Shown: positions 42,755 through 53,593, counted from the first letter of the stretch. The stretch is 64,000 nt of DNA from Prevotella sp. oral taxon 475 (GCF_018127805.1 NZ_CP072334.1:1218001-1282000); one strand, 5' to 3'. Translations and numbers: made by a program. Notes: generated from the sequence alone by a model not told the origin.

Positions 42755-43930
42755 ATGGATACACAGAACACCCCCGTGCATATTCGCCTTTGGCATGCCG
42801 ATTTTTGGCTGTTGGCCATCATCAATCTGCTCATCACGATGTCGGTAGACATGCTCATACCCGTGCTTCCGGTGTGGATGCTTAGTTCGGCAGGCATGAA
42901 TACGGTCGAAACGGGCATAATGATGGGAGCGTATGGCCTGGGATTGTTCGTACTGGGAGGCTTTTGCAACTTTTGGGTGCAACGTTATCGCCGCAATAGA
43001 GTTTGTCTTTGGGCGATGTTCTTTGTCTTTCTATCGCTTGTCGGAACATGGGGCGTGCAGAAATATCTCTCCTTTTCGGGGTTGCAATTCCCGCTTTTAC
43101 TGTTTTGTCGGGTGGTATTGGGAGCGGCATTCGGATTGATGCAGATGATTCTTTCGAGCACATTGATTATCGATAAGAGCGAATCGTTCCAGCGCACAGA
43201 GGCCAATCATGCCGCGACATGGTTTGGTAGGTTTGCATTGTCTTTGGGGCCGATGCTGGCTGTGGTCGTTTCGCGTACGTCTGTCGATGCCATTTGGGTG
43301 GCAGCGGGTATCGCAGCGGTGGCCTTTGCTTTGCTCTCAAGCATCAACTTTCCTTTTAAAACGCCTGAAGACGATGTGAAAATCATCAGCACCGACCGCT
43401 TTTTCCTCTCTTCGGCCAAATGGCTTTTCCTGAATTTGTTTGTCATCAATGTGGCGGTAGGACTGCTGTTATCGGTCGAGTTCACGGCGATGTTTTATGC
43501 CATGATGATGGTGGGCTTCTGCATCGCTCTGTTGGCAGAGCGCTATGCCTTTGTCAATGCCGACTTGAAGAGCGAGGTGGTGTCGGGATTGATTCTCATC
43601 GGGGCTGCTCTTTTGATGATGCTCACCCGTAAACAAATGGTGGTGACGTATCTGTCGCCTGTCTTCACGGGCTTGGGAATCGGACTGATTGGGGCGCGCT
43701 TTCTGCTTTTCTTTATCAAACTTAGTAAGCATTGCCAACGTGGAACGGCTGTGAGCACCTATATGTTGGCCTGGGAAAGCGGTTTGGCGGCGGGCCTTTT
43801 CGTAGGCTATGCGCTGCTTTCGGGACACGAACACCAGGTGTTGTGCGTGGCTTTGGGCGTTGTGGTGCTGGCATTGGCGTTGTATGTGGGTTTCGTCCAC
43901 TCATGGTATATGCGGAATAAGAATCGTTAG
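42755..43930 (+). CDS. MFS transporter
   Basis: A 391-residue membrane protein with about 12 predicted helices and the major-facilitator pattern. Residues such as MGAYGLGLFVLGGF after the first helices and ATWFGRFALSLGPML in the middle fit the fold, but no substrate-specific signature is visible. It starts 8 bp after panB, so export or import of a pantothenate-pathway compound is possible though unproved. The C-terminus is cytoplasmic and basic (YMRNKNR). Confidence 0.85.
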   Translation: MDTQNTPVHIRLWHADFWLLAIINLLITMSVDMLIPVLPVWMLSSAGMNTVETGIMMGAYGLGLFVLGGFCNFWVQRYRRNRVCLWAMFFVFLSLVGTWGVQKYLSFSGLQFPLLLFCRVVLGAAFGLMQMILSSTLIIDKSESFQRTEANHAATWFGRFALSLGPMLAVVVSRTSVDAIWVAAGIAAVAFALLSSINFPFKTPEDDVKIISTDRFFLSSAKWLFLNLFVINVAVGLLLSVEFTAMFYAMMMVGFCIALLAERYAFVNADLKSEVVSGLILIGAALLMMLTRKQMVVTYLSPVFTGLGIGLIGARFLLFFIKLSKHCQRGTAVSTYMLAWESGLAAGLFVGYALLSGHEHQVLCVALGVVVLALALYVGFVHSWYMRNKNR

Positions 43931-44031
43931 GGTTTTGCAAGATCTATCTGAGACGAAACCGGAGAAGAGGAACGAAGGGAGCTTGTCTGACAGATGACAC
44001 AATATCCCGCAGCTATTCCCGTTTATCAAGC

Positions 44032-45453
44032 ATGAAAATAAAAACATTCTTTGCTCTTTTTGCGATGCTCTGCACGCTGTTTTCGTGCAGCGACGATGAA
44101 TTTTCGACTTCAAAGGGCTTATATCTGCAATTCTCTACCGACACGTTGAAGATGGATACGGTCTTCTCAAACGTGCCGACTTCTACTCGAACATTTTGGG
44201 TGCACAATCCGTTTGGCGATGGAATAAGAATCAAAAATGTGCGATTGGCGGGCGGAAATCAAAACGGATTTCGGGTGAATGTGGATGGAACGCCGCTCAA
44301 TGGGACGGCGGGCTACCAGGCTGCCGACTTCGAATTGCGACGGCGGGATAGTCTGCGTGTGTTTGTGGAACTTACGTCTCCCGTCAACGGAACAACCGAC
44401 CCGAAACTCCTGGAAGACCTTTTGGTGTTTACCCTCGAGAATGGCCGACAACAGCAAGTGGTGCTTCGGGCTTATGCGTGGGATGCTGTGTCGCTTCGCA
44501 ATTTGCGCATCAAAAACGATACGACCCTTTCTACTCGCCGCCCTGTCGTCATCTATGGCGGTATCAAGGTAGACAGTCTGGCTACGCTGACGATTGCAGC
44601 CGGTACGACGCTTTATTTTCATGCCGGCGCGGGGATAGAAGTCGACGGTAGGTTGCTCATCGAGGGAACGGCCAACGCCAATGTCGTGCTTCGTGGTGAC
44701 CGTCTCGACCGAATGTTTCCCTATTTGCCTTACGATCGTGTGAGCGGACAATGGAAGGGCATTCTACTTCGTTCCTCGTCGTATGGCAATCGGTTTCGCT
44801 TTGCCGACATCCATAGCTGTTTCGACGGAGTGGTGGCCGATTCGTCAGATGTCTCACAGCTCAAACTCACGATGGAGTCTTCTACCATTCATAATTGCCA
44901 GGGCTACGGACTGTCGGCCACCAACAGTCAGGTGTTTTTGCAAAACTGCCAGTTCTCCAACACGCAGGCTCACTGTGTGCACATCGACGGCGGAAGGGTG
45001 CAGATGAAACACTGTACGCTGGCACAGTTTTATCCCTTTAATGCCCATCGCGGAGCGGCCCTATGGCTCAGTGCGGCCAGATTTGCGCTTACGCAATTCT
45101 CGTGTCTCAACACGCTTGTGACGGGTTATGGCGAGGATGTCTTGCAGGGCGAGAAAGGCGATGGGGGACTGACGTTCGACTGTCTTTTCGATCATTGCAT
45201 CCTGCGAACGCCAAAGACGGAGTCGGAGGGTAGCGTTGTGTTTCACGAAGTGGTCTTCGAGGATGTGGCCGATACCACGTCCTATGGCCGAAAGCACTTT
45301 GTACGGGTGGACGAGGGGAAACAACAATATGACTTCCGCCTCTCAAAGCAGAGCAAAGCCATCGATTGTGCCGACCCTGCACATGCTCTTCCCACTGATA
45401 GAAACGGTCGGCCGCGCGATGCTAAGCCCGATGTGGGGGCGTATGAGTTTTAG
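44032..45453 (+). CDS. Right-handed beta-helix lipoprotein of unknown function
   Basis: A 473-residue protein with lipobox TLFSC (Cys20), an N-terminal beta domain, and repeated short strands of parallel beta-helix character from about residue 180 to 440 (for example YGGIKVDSLATLTIAAGTTL, VDGRLLIEGTANANVVLRGD). It ends KPDVGAYEF, a choice-of-anchor type ending. Such proteins bind or process polysaccharides on the cell surface, but no polysaccharide lyase residues can be identified here. It stands alone with 100-130 bp gaps on each side. Confidence 0.8.
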   Translation: MKIKTFFALFAMLCTLFSCSDDEFSTSKGLYLQFSTDTLKMDTVFSNVPTSTRTFWVHNPFGDGIRIKNVRLAGGNQNGFRVNVDGTPLNGTAGYQAADFELRRRDSLRVFVELTSPVNGTTDPKLLEDLLVFTLENGRQQQVVLRAYAWDAVSLRNLRIKNDTTLSTRRPVVIYGGIKVDSLATLTIAAGTTLYFHAGAGIEVDGRLLIEGTANANVVLRGDRLDRMFPYLPYDRVSGQWKGILLRSSSYGNRFRFADIHSCFDGVVADSSDVSQLKLTMESSTIHNCQGYGLSATNSQVFLQNCQFSNTQAHCVHIDGGRVQMKHCTLAQFYPFNAHRGAALWLSAARFALTQFSCLNTLVTGYGEDVLQGEKGDGGLTFDCLFDHCILRTPKTESEGSVVFHEVVFEDVADTTSYGRKHFVRVDEGKQQYDFRLSKQSKAIDCADPAHALPTDRNGRPRDAKPDVGAYEF

Positions 45454-45587
45454 TTGACGAGTCGATTAGGTGAACAAGTTGATGAGTTTTTCCAGGGTCC
45501 CTTAAGTTCGAGGGATGGGAGTATGTGAAGTAGTTGAGTTCATCAGTTGACAAGTTGACGAATTGAACCTAAATAAAATCAGCAACG

Positions 45588-46067
45588 ATGAAAGAAATAG
45601 AACTTCTTATAAGAATCAAGCAGTATGCCTTTGAAGAGCTTTCGGCCGACGACCGCGAGCTGGTAGATTCCGCCCGGAGAGCCACGCACAACGCCTACGC
45701 TCGCTATTCTCATTTCTATGTTGGGGCGGCTCTACGTCTGCAAAACGGCGATATCGTGATAGGAGCCAATCAGGAGAATGCAGCCTTTCCGTCGGGACTT
45801 TGCGCCGAACGTTCGGCTATCTTTGCAGCTCAATCGCAGCAACCCCAGCAGGCGATCACCGCTTTGGCCATTTCGGCCCGCAATGATCGGGGATTTCTGC
45901 AACGTCCCATCACGCCTTGCGGAGCTTGTCGGCAGGTGGTGCTCGAGATGGAAGACCGCTACCAACGCCCGGTTCGCCTTTTGCTCGACGGAACTTCCTC
46001 AGTCTACGAAATCAAGAGCATCAAAGATCTTCTCCCTCTTTCTTTCGTAGACGAAAACATGCGTTAA
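45588..46067 (+). CDS. cdd: Cytidine deaminase
   Basis: A 159-residue homotetrameric-type cytidine deaminase. SHFYVGAALRLQNGDIVIGANQENAAFPSG leads into CAERSA (Cys72, proton-shuttle Glu74), and TPCGACRQ (Cys111, Cys114) completes the zinc site. It deaminates cytidine and deoxycytidine to uridine forms for pyrimidine salvage. Slightly longer than the usual 130 residues because of an N-terminal extension. The convergent uvrA ends 73 bp downstream; a weak CTACC/GGTAG hairpin sits between. Confidence 0.93.
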   Translation: MKEIELLIRIKQYAFEELSADDRELVDSARRATHNAYARYSHFYVGAALRLQNGDIVIGANQENAAFPSGLCAERSAIFAAQSQQPQQAITALAISARNDRGFLQRPITPCGACRQVVLEMEDRYQRPVRLLLDGTSSVYEIKSIKDLLPLSFVDENMR

Positions 46068-46139
46068 GGTTTTGTTTTGATGATCTACCCATCTACCGGG
46101 GGTAGAAGCCTTTTGGGTGCTGTTGCACTCGAATGGGGA

Positions 46140-48974
46140 TTACGTATTTTGAGTGGCTGCGAGTTCTGCGGCAAGGAAGCGAGGGGTGAATCCTTTCTGG
46201 CTGCGGGCCACCTCTTCGGGGGTGCCGGTGGAGAGGACATATCCGCCGCCGCGACCGCCCTCGGGTCCCATGTCGATGATGTGATCGGCGAGTTTGATGA
46301 CGTCGAGATTGTGCTCGATGATGATGACGGTGTTGCCGCGGTCTACCAGTCGTTGCAATACGTCCATCAGGATGCGGATATCTTCGAAATGCAGACCGGT
46401 GGTAGGTTCGTCGAGGATATAGAGCGTCTTGCCTGTGTCGCGCTTGCTGAGTTCGGTGGCGAGTTTTACGCGCTGGCTCTCGCCGCCGGAGAGAGTGGTG
46501 GAGGGCTGACCGAGCTTGATGTAACCCAATCCGACATCCTGAAGGGTTTTGATCTTCTGGAGGATGCCGGGCACGTTCTCGAAAAACTCCACAGCTTGAT
46601 TGATGGTCATGTCGAGCACGTCGGCAATACTTTTTCCTTTATAGCGCACCTCGAGCGTCTCGCGGTTGTATCGTTTGCCGTGGCACACTTCGCAGGGCAC
46701 GAGTACGTCGGGAAGAACGTTCATCTCGATGGTTCTGTAGCCGTTGCCCGAACATTCTTCGCATCGCCCGCCCTTAACGTTGAAAGAGAATCGGCCGGGT
46801 TTGTAGCCGCGTATCTGAGCCTCGGGTAGGTGAACGAAGAGGTTGCGGATGTCGTTGAACACGCCGGTGTAGGTGGCTGGATTGGAGCGCGGCGTGCGAC
46901 CCAGGGGCGACTGATCTACGTCGACCACCTTGTCTACGTTTTCGATACCCTCCACCGAGGCGTAGGGCATCGGTCTCTTGAGCGATCGGTAGAAGTGTTG
47001 CGAGAGGATGGGTTGCAGCGTTTCGTTGATAAGGGTAGATTTGCCTGAGCCGCTCACACCCGTGATGACAATGAGCTTGCCCAGCGGAAATTCTACATCT
47101 ACGTTTTTCAAGTTGTTGCCGCTGCCTCCGACTATCCGGATACTCTTGCCGTTGCCTTCGCGCCGGGTTGTGGGCACTTTGATTTGCATTGCTCCGTTGA
47201 GATAATCGGCCGTGATGGTCTGCTGGCGGAGCATCTCGGCGGGCGTGCCTTGAAAAACAACTTCTCCACCCTTTCTGCCGGCTCGCGGACCAATGTCGAC
47301 GATGTAATCGGCTGCCAGCATCATGTCTTTGTCGTGTTCGACGACGATGACGGTGTTGCCCAGGTTACGTAATTCTTTGAGTGAGGCGATAAGCCGCTCG
47401 TTGTCGCGTTGATGGAGCCCGATGCTGGGTTCATCAAGGATGTAGAGAACGTTGACCAACTGCGAACCGATTTGTGTAGCCAGACGGATGCGCTGACTCT
47501 CGCCGCCCGAGAGCGATGCCGAGGAACGGTTGAGCGTGAGATAGTCGAGCCCCACCTCGAGGAGAAAGTCTACGCGAGTGCGGATCTCTTTCAGAATTTC
47601 GGTAGCGATTTTGCGACCTTTGCTGTCGAGATGTTCTTCCACGCTGTCGAGCCATTGCCGTAGGTCGGCAAGGTCCATGTCGGCAAGTTGAGCGATGTTT
47701 TTGTCCCACACTTTGAAGGCGAGCGACTCGCGGCGGAGCTTCTGCCCATGGCATTCGGGGCAGGGGCAGGTACCGAGAAACTGGTCGGCCCATTTGCGGC
47801 TACTGGCCGAGTCGTCGTTCTCAATAACGTTGCGCAGGTATTTGATGAGTCCGTCGTAAGAGCTGAAGAAGTCGCTTGAGGTATGGATGAGATCTTTCGA
47901 AATTTTCACGCGCTCCATCGAGCCGTATAGCACTTCGTCCATCGCCTCGGAGGGAATAGCTTTCAGGGGTGTTTTCAGATCGCAATCGTACTTGTGGAGC
48001 AGCGCATCGATTTGCCAGAAAATCATCTGACTCTTATACTTGCCCAGCGGTGCGATGCCTCCCTCGTGAATATTCTTCGTGTTGTCGGGCACCACTTTCT
48101 TCAGGTCGATTTCGCTGACATAGCCCAATCCCTTGCACTTGGGGCAGGCCCCCTCTGGCGAGTTGAACGAGAAATTGTTAGGAGCCGGTTCGGGATAAGA
48201 GATACCCGTTGTGGGGCACATCAAACGTTTGGAAAAGTTTTTCAGTTCGTCGGTATCCTGGTCGTATATCATCATCGCACCGTCGCCCTGCTTCATGGCC
48301 GTTTGAATGGTTTTTCTAAGTCGTTCGTCGTCTTTTCCCTGCACCTTGAGTTTGTCGATCACCACCTCGATATTATGATTCTTGTAGCGATCTACCTTCA
48401 TGCCGCGGGTGATTTCTTTGATTTCGCCGTCTACGCGCATGTAGAGGTAGCCCTTGCGGCGCATACTCTCGAAGAGTTCGCGATAGTGGCCTTTGCGTTG
48501 ATGAACCAGAGGTGCGAGGATATAGATGCGGCGGTCGGCATAGCGAGAGAGAATCATCTCGATGACTTCCTCCTCGGTGTATTTCACCATCTTTTCGCCC
48601 GTGGCATAGCTGTAGGCCGTACCGGCGCGGGCGTAGAGCAGTCGCAGATAGTCGTATATCTCGGTGGTGGTTCCCACGGTGGAGCGTGGGTTTTTGTTGG
48701 TCGTTTTTTGTTCGATGCTGATAACGGGGCTCAGTCCGGTAATTTTGTCTACGTCGGGGCGTTCCATATGTCCCAGGAAGTTGCGGGCGTAGGCAGAGAA
48801 GGTTTCTATGTATCGCCGTTGTCCTTCGGCGAAGAGGGTGTCGAAAGCCAGCGACGATTTGCCCGAACCCGACAGTCCTGTGATCACCGTCATACTGTTG
48901 CGTGGAATCTCCACGTCTATATTTTTAAGATTGTGAACGCGTGCGCCCCAAACATTGATTTTTTCGTCTTGCAT
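46140..48974 (-). CDS. uvrA: UvrABC system protein A
   Basis: A 944-residue excision-repair ATPase with the two-cassette layout: [12 protein letters not shown] and [13 protein letters not shown] (Walker A of each half), [12 protein letters not shown] and [12 protein letters not shown] (signature motifs), and zinc-finger cysteines CPKCKGLGY and CEECSGNGY plus [10 protein letters not shown]. It recognises bulky DNA lesions with UvrB. Length agrees with the family. The start lies 39 bp after a T9SS-sorted protein gene in the same direction, an unusual upstream partner. Confidence 0.96.
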   Translation of the reverse strand: MQDEKINVWGARVHNLKNIDVEIPRNSMTVITGLSGSGKSSLAFDTLFAEGQRRYIETFSAYARNFLGHMERPDVDKITGLSPVISIEQKTTNKNPRSTVGTTTEIYDYLRLLYARAGTAYSYATGEKMVKYTEEEVIEMILSRYADRRIYILAPLVHQRKGHYRELFESMRRKGYLYMRVDGEIKEITRGMKVDRYKNHNIEVVIDKLKVQGKDDERLRKTIQTAMKQGDGAMMIYDQDTDELKNFSKRLMCPTTGISYPEPAPNNFSFNSPEGACPKCKGLGYVSEIDLKKVVPDNTKNIHEGGIAPLGKYKSQMIFWQIDALLHKYDCDLKTPLKAIPSEAMDEVLYGSMERVKISKDLIHTSSDFFSSYDGLIKYLRNVIENDDSASSRKWADQFLGTCPCPECHGQKLRRESLAFKVWDKNIAQLADMDLADLRQWLDSVEEHLDSKGRKIATEILKEIRTRVDFLLEVGLDYLTLNRSSASLSGGESQRIRLATQIGSQLVNVLYILDEPSIGLHQRDNERLIASLKELRNLGNTVIVVEHDKDMMLAADYIVDIGPRAGRKGGEVVFQGTPAEMLRQQTITADYLNGAMQIKVPTTRREGNGKSIRIVGGSGNNLKNVDVEFPLGKLIVITGVSGSGKSTLINETLQPILSQHFYRSLKRPMPYASVEGIENVDKVVDVDQSPLGRTPRSNPATYTGVFNDIRNLFVHLPEAQIRGYKPGRFSFNVKGGRCEECSGNGYRTIEMNVLPDVLVPCEVCHGKRYNRETLEVRYKGKSIADVLDMTINQAVEFFENVPGILQKIKTLQDVGLGYIKLGQPSTTLSGGESQRVKLATELSKRDTGKTLYILDEPTTGLHFEDIRILMDVLQRLVDRGNTVIIIEHNLDVIKLADHIIDMGPEGGRGGGYVLSTGTPEEVARSQKGFTPRFLAAELAATQNT

Positions 48975-49013
48975 TGTTGTTGTCCTGTAATGAGGGTCTG
49001 CTGCGGGGCAGAC

Positions 49014-49706
49014 TTATTCGATATAGTTTCTGAGCAGATTGACGTCTTTCTTGATGTTGAACACCCGTCCGTCGGCTCCTCGGGCGTTGACGATGACGAA
49101 GTAGACGCCGTCTTTCACGTCCTGCCCCTTGAATCGGCCGTCCCATCCGCCGGCGGGGTCGGTCCACTCGTAGAGTTTCTGTCCCCAGCGGTTGAAGATG
49201 CAGGCCTTGAATGCCACGAGCGACCGATAACCATTTTTAGCCCTGTAGACATCGTTCACGCCGTCGCCGTTGGGAGTGAAGATGTTGGGCATTTCCAGTT
49301 TGCTCTCCGAGATGGTGATGCGGATGGGGTCGGCCGTGGTCCAGTAGTCGTCGGTATATCGAATGGTGTCGGTGCCTTGCACGAAGGTGGCGTAGAGTTC
49401 GACGAGGTGGGTGCCGGCTGTGAGGAAGGTGTATTCCGTGTCTTTTTCGTATCTGACGAGATAAGCCCCTTTGCGTTTGTTGTCGGTATAGAATCGCCAT
49501 TCGTAGTGTGCCTCCCAGCCGTCGGCATGAGTGACGTTGGCTTCGAAGCGGGTGCGCAGCGGAGCCGAGCCCGAGTAATTATTGTTTTGCTCCTCGCCGC
49601 TTTCGGTGATGAAAGTAGCCGTGGGACTAATGGCGGGTGGGGTGCCGGCCTGAACGCGAAGGGCGAGCAGGGGAAGGCAAACCAGCAGAAAGATCGTTTG
49701 TTTCAT
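49014..49706 (-). CDS. Secreted protein with gliding-motility-type C-terminal (T9SS) sorting domain
   Basis: A 230-residue protein with a signal peptide (cleavage near VQA-GTP), a PKD-like beta domain (about 25-130) and the C-terminal type B sorting domain of the type IX secretion system: EMPNIFTPNGDGVNDVYRAKNG, then FNRWGQKLYEW, GWDGRFKGQDVKDGVYFVIV and FNIKKDVNLLR. Such proteins are exported across the outer membrane by T9SS in Bacteroidetes. Very short for this class: almost only the sorting domain plus one beta module. It is ahead of uvrA on the same strand. Confidence 0.88.
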   Translation of the reverse strand: MKQTIFLLVCLPLLALRVQAGTPPAISPTATFITESGEEQNNNYSGSAPLRTRFEANVTHADGWEAHYEWRFYTDNKRKGAYLVRYEKDTEYTFLTAGTHLVELYATFVQGTDTIRYTDDYWTTADPIRITISESKLEMPNIFTPNGDGVNDVYRAKNGYRSLVAFKACIFNRWGQKLYEWTDPAGGWDGRFKGQDVKDGVYFVIVNARGADGRVFNIKKDVNLLRNYIE

Positions 49707-49943
49707 ATACTATCTCTATGTTCAGATGATTGTGGATTGCAAAATTACGCAATAAAGTTGGATTTCGGTTCGCTTCCTTTATTCGGATCCTTCGATACCG
49801 GTGGATTGTCGGAGCAGAAGTATGGTGTGAGACTCTCTTCATCGAGGATGTACTACATGCTTTGCCAATGAGAGTGTATTAAAATTTTGATACGCCCTTT
49901 TCTCTTATATCATTCACTCAACCTTAATTCCTTCCACAAATGG

Positions 49944-50025
49944 CGGCCTTTTGTGCATGAAAATGTTTTTTGATACCGAAACTGCGGCATTTTGTGCACG
50001 AAAATCTTTTTTGTATCCCAAACTT
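49944..50025 (+). repeat. Two-copy 41-bp repeat
   Basis: CGGCCTTTTGTGCATGAAAA (49944) and CGGCATTTTGTGCACGAAAA (49985) begin two units exactly 41 bp apart. A TGTACCAT/ATGGTACA hairpin follows at 50094-50119. No gene in 49707-50267; TAATTTTG (minus strand, 49740-49747) is a likely -7 element for the T9SS protein gene. Confidence 0.8.
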
Positions 50026-50267
50026 TTAAAGTTTGCGTATTCTATATCAATCGCATGAGGGATGGGGAAGGAGATGCCAAAAGAAAAAGAGAATGTACCA
50101 TAAAAGAAATGATGGTACACCCTCTATGACGAAAGTGGGGTCAACGATATAGCAAGAGTGGCGGCAGAAGGCTCATCGAATGCCATTCTGCCGCCATCAT
50201 CCTGCCATCCTGCCGTGAGGACTCTCGCCGCAGATGGGCGAGGAGGAAAGCGAGAGATTGCTACGCT

Positions 50268-51923
50268 TTAGTGCGATGCGTTTTTGCTTGGGAGGGCGTA
50301 TCGCTCTCCGGTTTCTTTTACGAGTTTACGGGCAAAGGGTTCGGGGAATCCGGGGCGTTCTACCTTGGCACCAAGTCCTTCGCTATTGCGCAAGAAAGTG
50401 CGTCCGCGGGTGGGCTTCACGGCCATGTCGTTATACTTGACGATGAGGAAGGTGGCCAGTTCTTTCCAGGCCGTGAGCATTTGTTGGGCCTGACGGTTGC
50501 TGTAGGCGTTGAGATATTTCACGGCCTCGGTGGGATCGGTGTTGTAGAGCTCTTGGGCGTGGAATTCGACGTCGGCCTGCTGGGCCTGGTAACTGTTGTC
50601 GAGACTGTCGCGCACCTCACGAAGGGTGGGGAAGAGCTGACTATAGCGCGGATAAACCATATTGCTCACCCAGTTGCACACCCAGTAGGCGTTCCGGTCG
50701 GAAAAGGTCACGGCGTCGGCCCCTGGCGTGTTGTAGCAGTCGGGCTGAATGGTGTTGCCGCAGTAGATCGGGGTGTAGGGCACCATGTTGCCGTCGTCGT
50801 TGCCGAACCAGAGGATGCCGCCAATCTCGCGGGGCAGCCACGAACGTAACTGGGCCACGTAGCTGAAGGCCGTTTGCTGGGTGGAGACGGGTCGCTCGTT
50901 AAAATATTTCCGTCCGTCGACGGTGAAGCTTAACGGCGTGGGGCGATAGGGCATCTGCCAGATTCCGCCGCCGATGCTGGTGGTGTCGAGGGCGAGCGGA
51001 GTGTCTTCGTAGTGGTCGCGCATGGCGGCCTGAACATCTTGCAGACTCACTTTGCGGTTGGGCACAATCCACAGCGGCATGCTCTCGGCATCGGTCTCCT
51101 TGCCCATCACCCAGGGCAGATAACGGTCGAAGTTGTCGGCAAAGCGGTTGAAGAAACTCCAGACGCGAGCATCGCAGTAACGTCTTCCGCCGAAGTCGGG
51201 TGCGGCATACACGTCGCGCCATGAGAAGTCTTTATCCTTGCCGCTGTACCAACCCTTGGAACGGGCAAAGCTTACTACGTCTTTGGCATACATCACGTCG
51301 CCTTTCTTGTAGTGCATGAAGGTGGTGATGCGGCTCTGATTGGCATGTGCACAGATGGCATCGTCGGGGATGCGCACAGCTACCCAAACGGCTCCCTTGC
51401 TGCCCGGACCTTTGCCCATCATCTCCATCACCCAGGCCTCGTTGGGGTCGCAGATGGTAAAGGTTTCGCCGCTCGAATAATAGCCGTAGGTGTTCACCAA
51501 GGTGGTCATCACGTGGATGGCTTCGCGGGCCGACCTGCTGCGTTGCAGAGCGATGTAGATGAGCGAACCGTAGTCGAGGATGCCCGTCGAGTCGATCATC
51601 TCCTCGCGTCCGCCATAAGTGGTTTCGCCGATGCACACCTGGTATTCGTTGATGTTACCGATGACGTTATAGGTCTCGGCGGCCTCGGGAATTGCGCCCA
51701 GGTATTTGTGGCTGTCCCAATCCCGCACTTGCCGCATTTCGCCCTTGGCGTGGCGGGCGGCGGGGAAGTGGCACAGACCGATGAACATACCATAGTCGTC
51801 GGCGTTGTAGGTGCAGAACACCGACCCGTCTGTACTGGCCTTCTTGCCAACAATGAAGTTGGTGCAGGCATGGGCGGCGAAGGCCGAGAGGGCGAGTGCC
51901 GCCGTGAGGAAGAATTTCTTCAT
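50268..51923 (-). CDS. C69 family dipeptidase
   Basis: A 551-residue secreted protein. The signal peptide ends just before Cys20 (AAHA-CTNFIVGKKASTDGSVF), which becomes the N-terminal nucleophile of this Ntn-hydrolase family; CTNFIVGK is its hallmark. The body has EYQVCIGETTYGGREE and CDPNEAWVMEMMGKG, also typical. It would cleave dipeptides in the periplasm or outside, fitting a peptide-fermenting lifestyle. It is 21 bp after the M23 peptidase gene on the same strand, so both are expressed together. Confidence 0.92.
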   Translation of the reverse strand: MKKFFLTAALALSAFAAHACTNFIVGKKASTDGSVFCTYNADDYGMFIGLCHFPAARHAKGEMRQVRDWDSHKYLGAIPEAAETYNVIGNINEYQVCIGETTYGGREEMIDSTGILDYGSLIYIALQRSRSAREAIHVMTTLVNTYGYYSSGETFTICDPNEAWVMEMMGKGPGSKGAVWVAVRIPDDAICAHANQSRITTFMHYKKGDVMYAKDVVSFARSKGWYSGKDKDFSWRDVYAAPDFGGRRYCDARVWSFFNRFADNFDRYLPWVMGKETDAESMPLWIVPNRKVSLQDVQAAMRDHYEDTPLALDTTSIGGGIWQMPYRPTPLSFTVDGRKYFNERPVSTQQTAFSYVAQLRSWLPREIGGILWFGNDDGNMVPYTPIYCGNTIQPDCYNTPGADAVTFSDRNAYWVCNWVSNMVYPRYSQLFPTLREVRDSLDNSYQAQQADVEFHAQELYNTDPTEAVKYLNAYSNRQAQQMLTAWKELATFLIVKYNDMAVKPTRGRTFLRNSEGLGAKVERPGFPEPFARKLVKETGERYALPSKNASH

Positions 51924-51943
51924 AAGTTTGTAAGTTGAGGTGA

Positions 51944-53593
51944 TTAATAAAGTATTTGGGTTTCAAATGTGCGAGTGTTGCCGCAGCGATCGGTGGCTGT
52001 GAAGCGCAGGTGGCGCAGCTTTCCGGTGGGTTGTAGCGGAGTGTCTTTCAGACGACAGACGACCCACGGACTTTTCGGCACGTCTTCGAACAGTACAAAT
52101 TCGCCGTCGAGACTCCCCTTATATTCTGCCAGTCCGCTCTTGGTGTCTTCCAAACCCAGGCGGATGGTGCCGCTTGCCGCCCAATGACTTTGCCCGATGG
52201 GCGAAATCACGGGCGGACGATCGTCGTAATCCACTTCGTAGGTCAGATGCAGGTCGCGCACGCGGGCTGTGAGCCAACCGTCTTGATAGGTGCCGCCGAT
52301 GTATCGGTCGACCGATCCGTGCGCCACGATATAGAGCTTCTCGGGACGAGCCACCTGTCGGTCTACTCGCAGACGGATGCCGGCGGGATGGAACAGTCGA
52401 AGAGGGCTCGTCGCGAAGGTGTAAGAATGAGAGAGTCTGCTGTCGGTGGGTAGGATGTGTGGGGCGAGTTCCACGTCTTCGGCCACCGATCCCTGCCGCA
52501 CCCACAACTGTGCGCCGGGTAGCAGAAATGCGGAGGGCCGATTCCAGCACACGGTGCGCAGGATGCTCTTCGGGCGTGGGAGCGGAATCTTTGTCGGTCG
52601 CGCCGTCACGATGAAAGAGTATTGCGAGGTGTTGCCTTTGAAGTCGGTTAGGAGATATTCCAGTCGATAGTTGCGTTCTTCCTTGAAATCAACATAGCCT
52701 GCTTCGGCGTTGGTGGTGAAGAAGGGCAGGGTGAGGCCCGGCGGAACGAACGACCGCAGATACCATACGCCCATCCGCCGGAAATGTTCTTCGTCTCCCC
52801 AGGCATTCACCTGCACGGTCTGTCCGTTGGGGATGCGTTCCACCGTACTGCTGAAGATGCTATGCCCGTCTACGCGGAGTTCTGTTCTCTTGACGCCGTA
52901 TCGGTTGTAGGTGGCTTCCATATAGTCGTTGGCCCAGAGGGCGAATCCCACCTTTCCCCAGGCCATGAGAGGGCGTTGCAGATGGTGCGAGCTGAAGCCG
53001 ACCGACTGCTTCGCGCTGCCTCCGTTGAACACACCCTCGCCGGCTTTGGGATAAGCCATAAAGCCGTGGGCCATGGGCGGGAGTCGGTCTTCCACCTCGC
53101 GGGCGATGAAGCGGAGCGGGTCGAGCTGGTCGCCCGTTCGCGTCTCGTGCACCTCGAGATGCAGATGCGGAGCCTGCGAGGCTCCCGTATTTCCGCTGAT
53201 GGCGATGAGTTGTCCGCGTGCCACAGGTAGGTCGGTGGGAGCGAACTGCATCTCGCCCACTCCCCTTTGGTGTGCGTATTGCCACCGCCTCACTCGGGCT
53301 TTGATGGCGGGTGTGAAGGCTTTCAGATGACAGTAAACGCTGGTGTAGCCTTCGGGATGATGCACGTAGACGGCGTTGCCGAAGCCGCCTACGCCCACCG
53401 ATATGCGCGAGATGTATCCGTCGCCGATGGCAAAGATGGGCCATCCCTCCCTACCGCCCGTCTTCACGTCGATGCCGCCGTGAAAGTGGTTGGGGCGCGG
53501 TTCGCCGAAGTTGCCGGCCAAGGCGATCGGCTGATTCACGGGCGAGCCGAAGGTCACTTTTGCTGCCAATAATAAACTGTATAAGATGCTCAT
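51944..53593 (-). CDS. M23 family metallopeptidase (LytM-type)
   Basis: A 549-residue protein from the ATG at 53593; the ATG at 53644 lies in its promoter region. A signal segment is followed at once by the LytM core: PNHFHGGIDVKT (His-x3-Asp zinc ligands) and APHLHLEVHE (HxH). The remaining 350 residues are beta-rich with no recognisable domain. M23 enzymes cut peptide cross-links of peptidoglycan or other secreted peptides. It is the first gene of a two-gene operon with the C69 dipeptidase. Confidence 0.9.
   Translation of the reverse strand: MSILYSLLLAAKVTFGSPVNQPIALAGNFGEPRPNHFHGGIDVKTGGREGWPIFAIGDGYISRISVGVGGFGNAVYVHHPEGYTSVYCHLKAFTPAIKARVRRWQYAHQRGVGEMQFAPTDLPVARGQLIAISGNTGASQAPHLHLEVHETRTGDQLDPLRFIAREVEDRLPPMAHGFMAYPKAGEGVFNGGSAKQSVGFSSHHLQRPLMAWGKVGFALWANDYMEATYNRYGVKRTELRVDGHSIFSSTVERIPNGQTVQVNAWGDEEHFRRMGVWYLRSFVPPGLTLPFFTTNAEAGYVDFKEERNYRLEYLLTDFKGNTSQYSFIVTARPTKIPLPRPKSILRTVCWNRPSAFLLPGAQLWVRQGSVAEDVELAPHILPTDSRLSHSYTFATSPLRLFHPAGIRLRVDRQVARPEKLYIVAHGSVDRYIGGTYQDGWLTARVRDLHLTYEVDYDDRPPVISPIGQSHWAASGTIRLGLEDTKSGLAEYKGSLDGEFVLFEDVPKSPWVVCRLKDTPLQPTGKLRHLRFTATDRCGNTRTFETQILY

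Noticed and set aside
47994-49871. 625-residue open frame opposite uvrA and the T9SS protein gene
   Set aside because: Antisense to two recognised genes; no signal, motif or promoter supports it.
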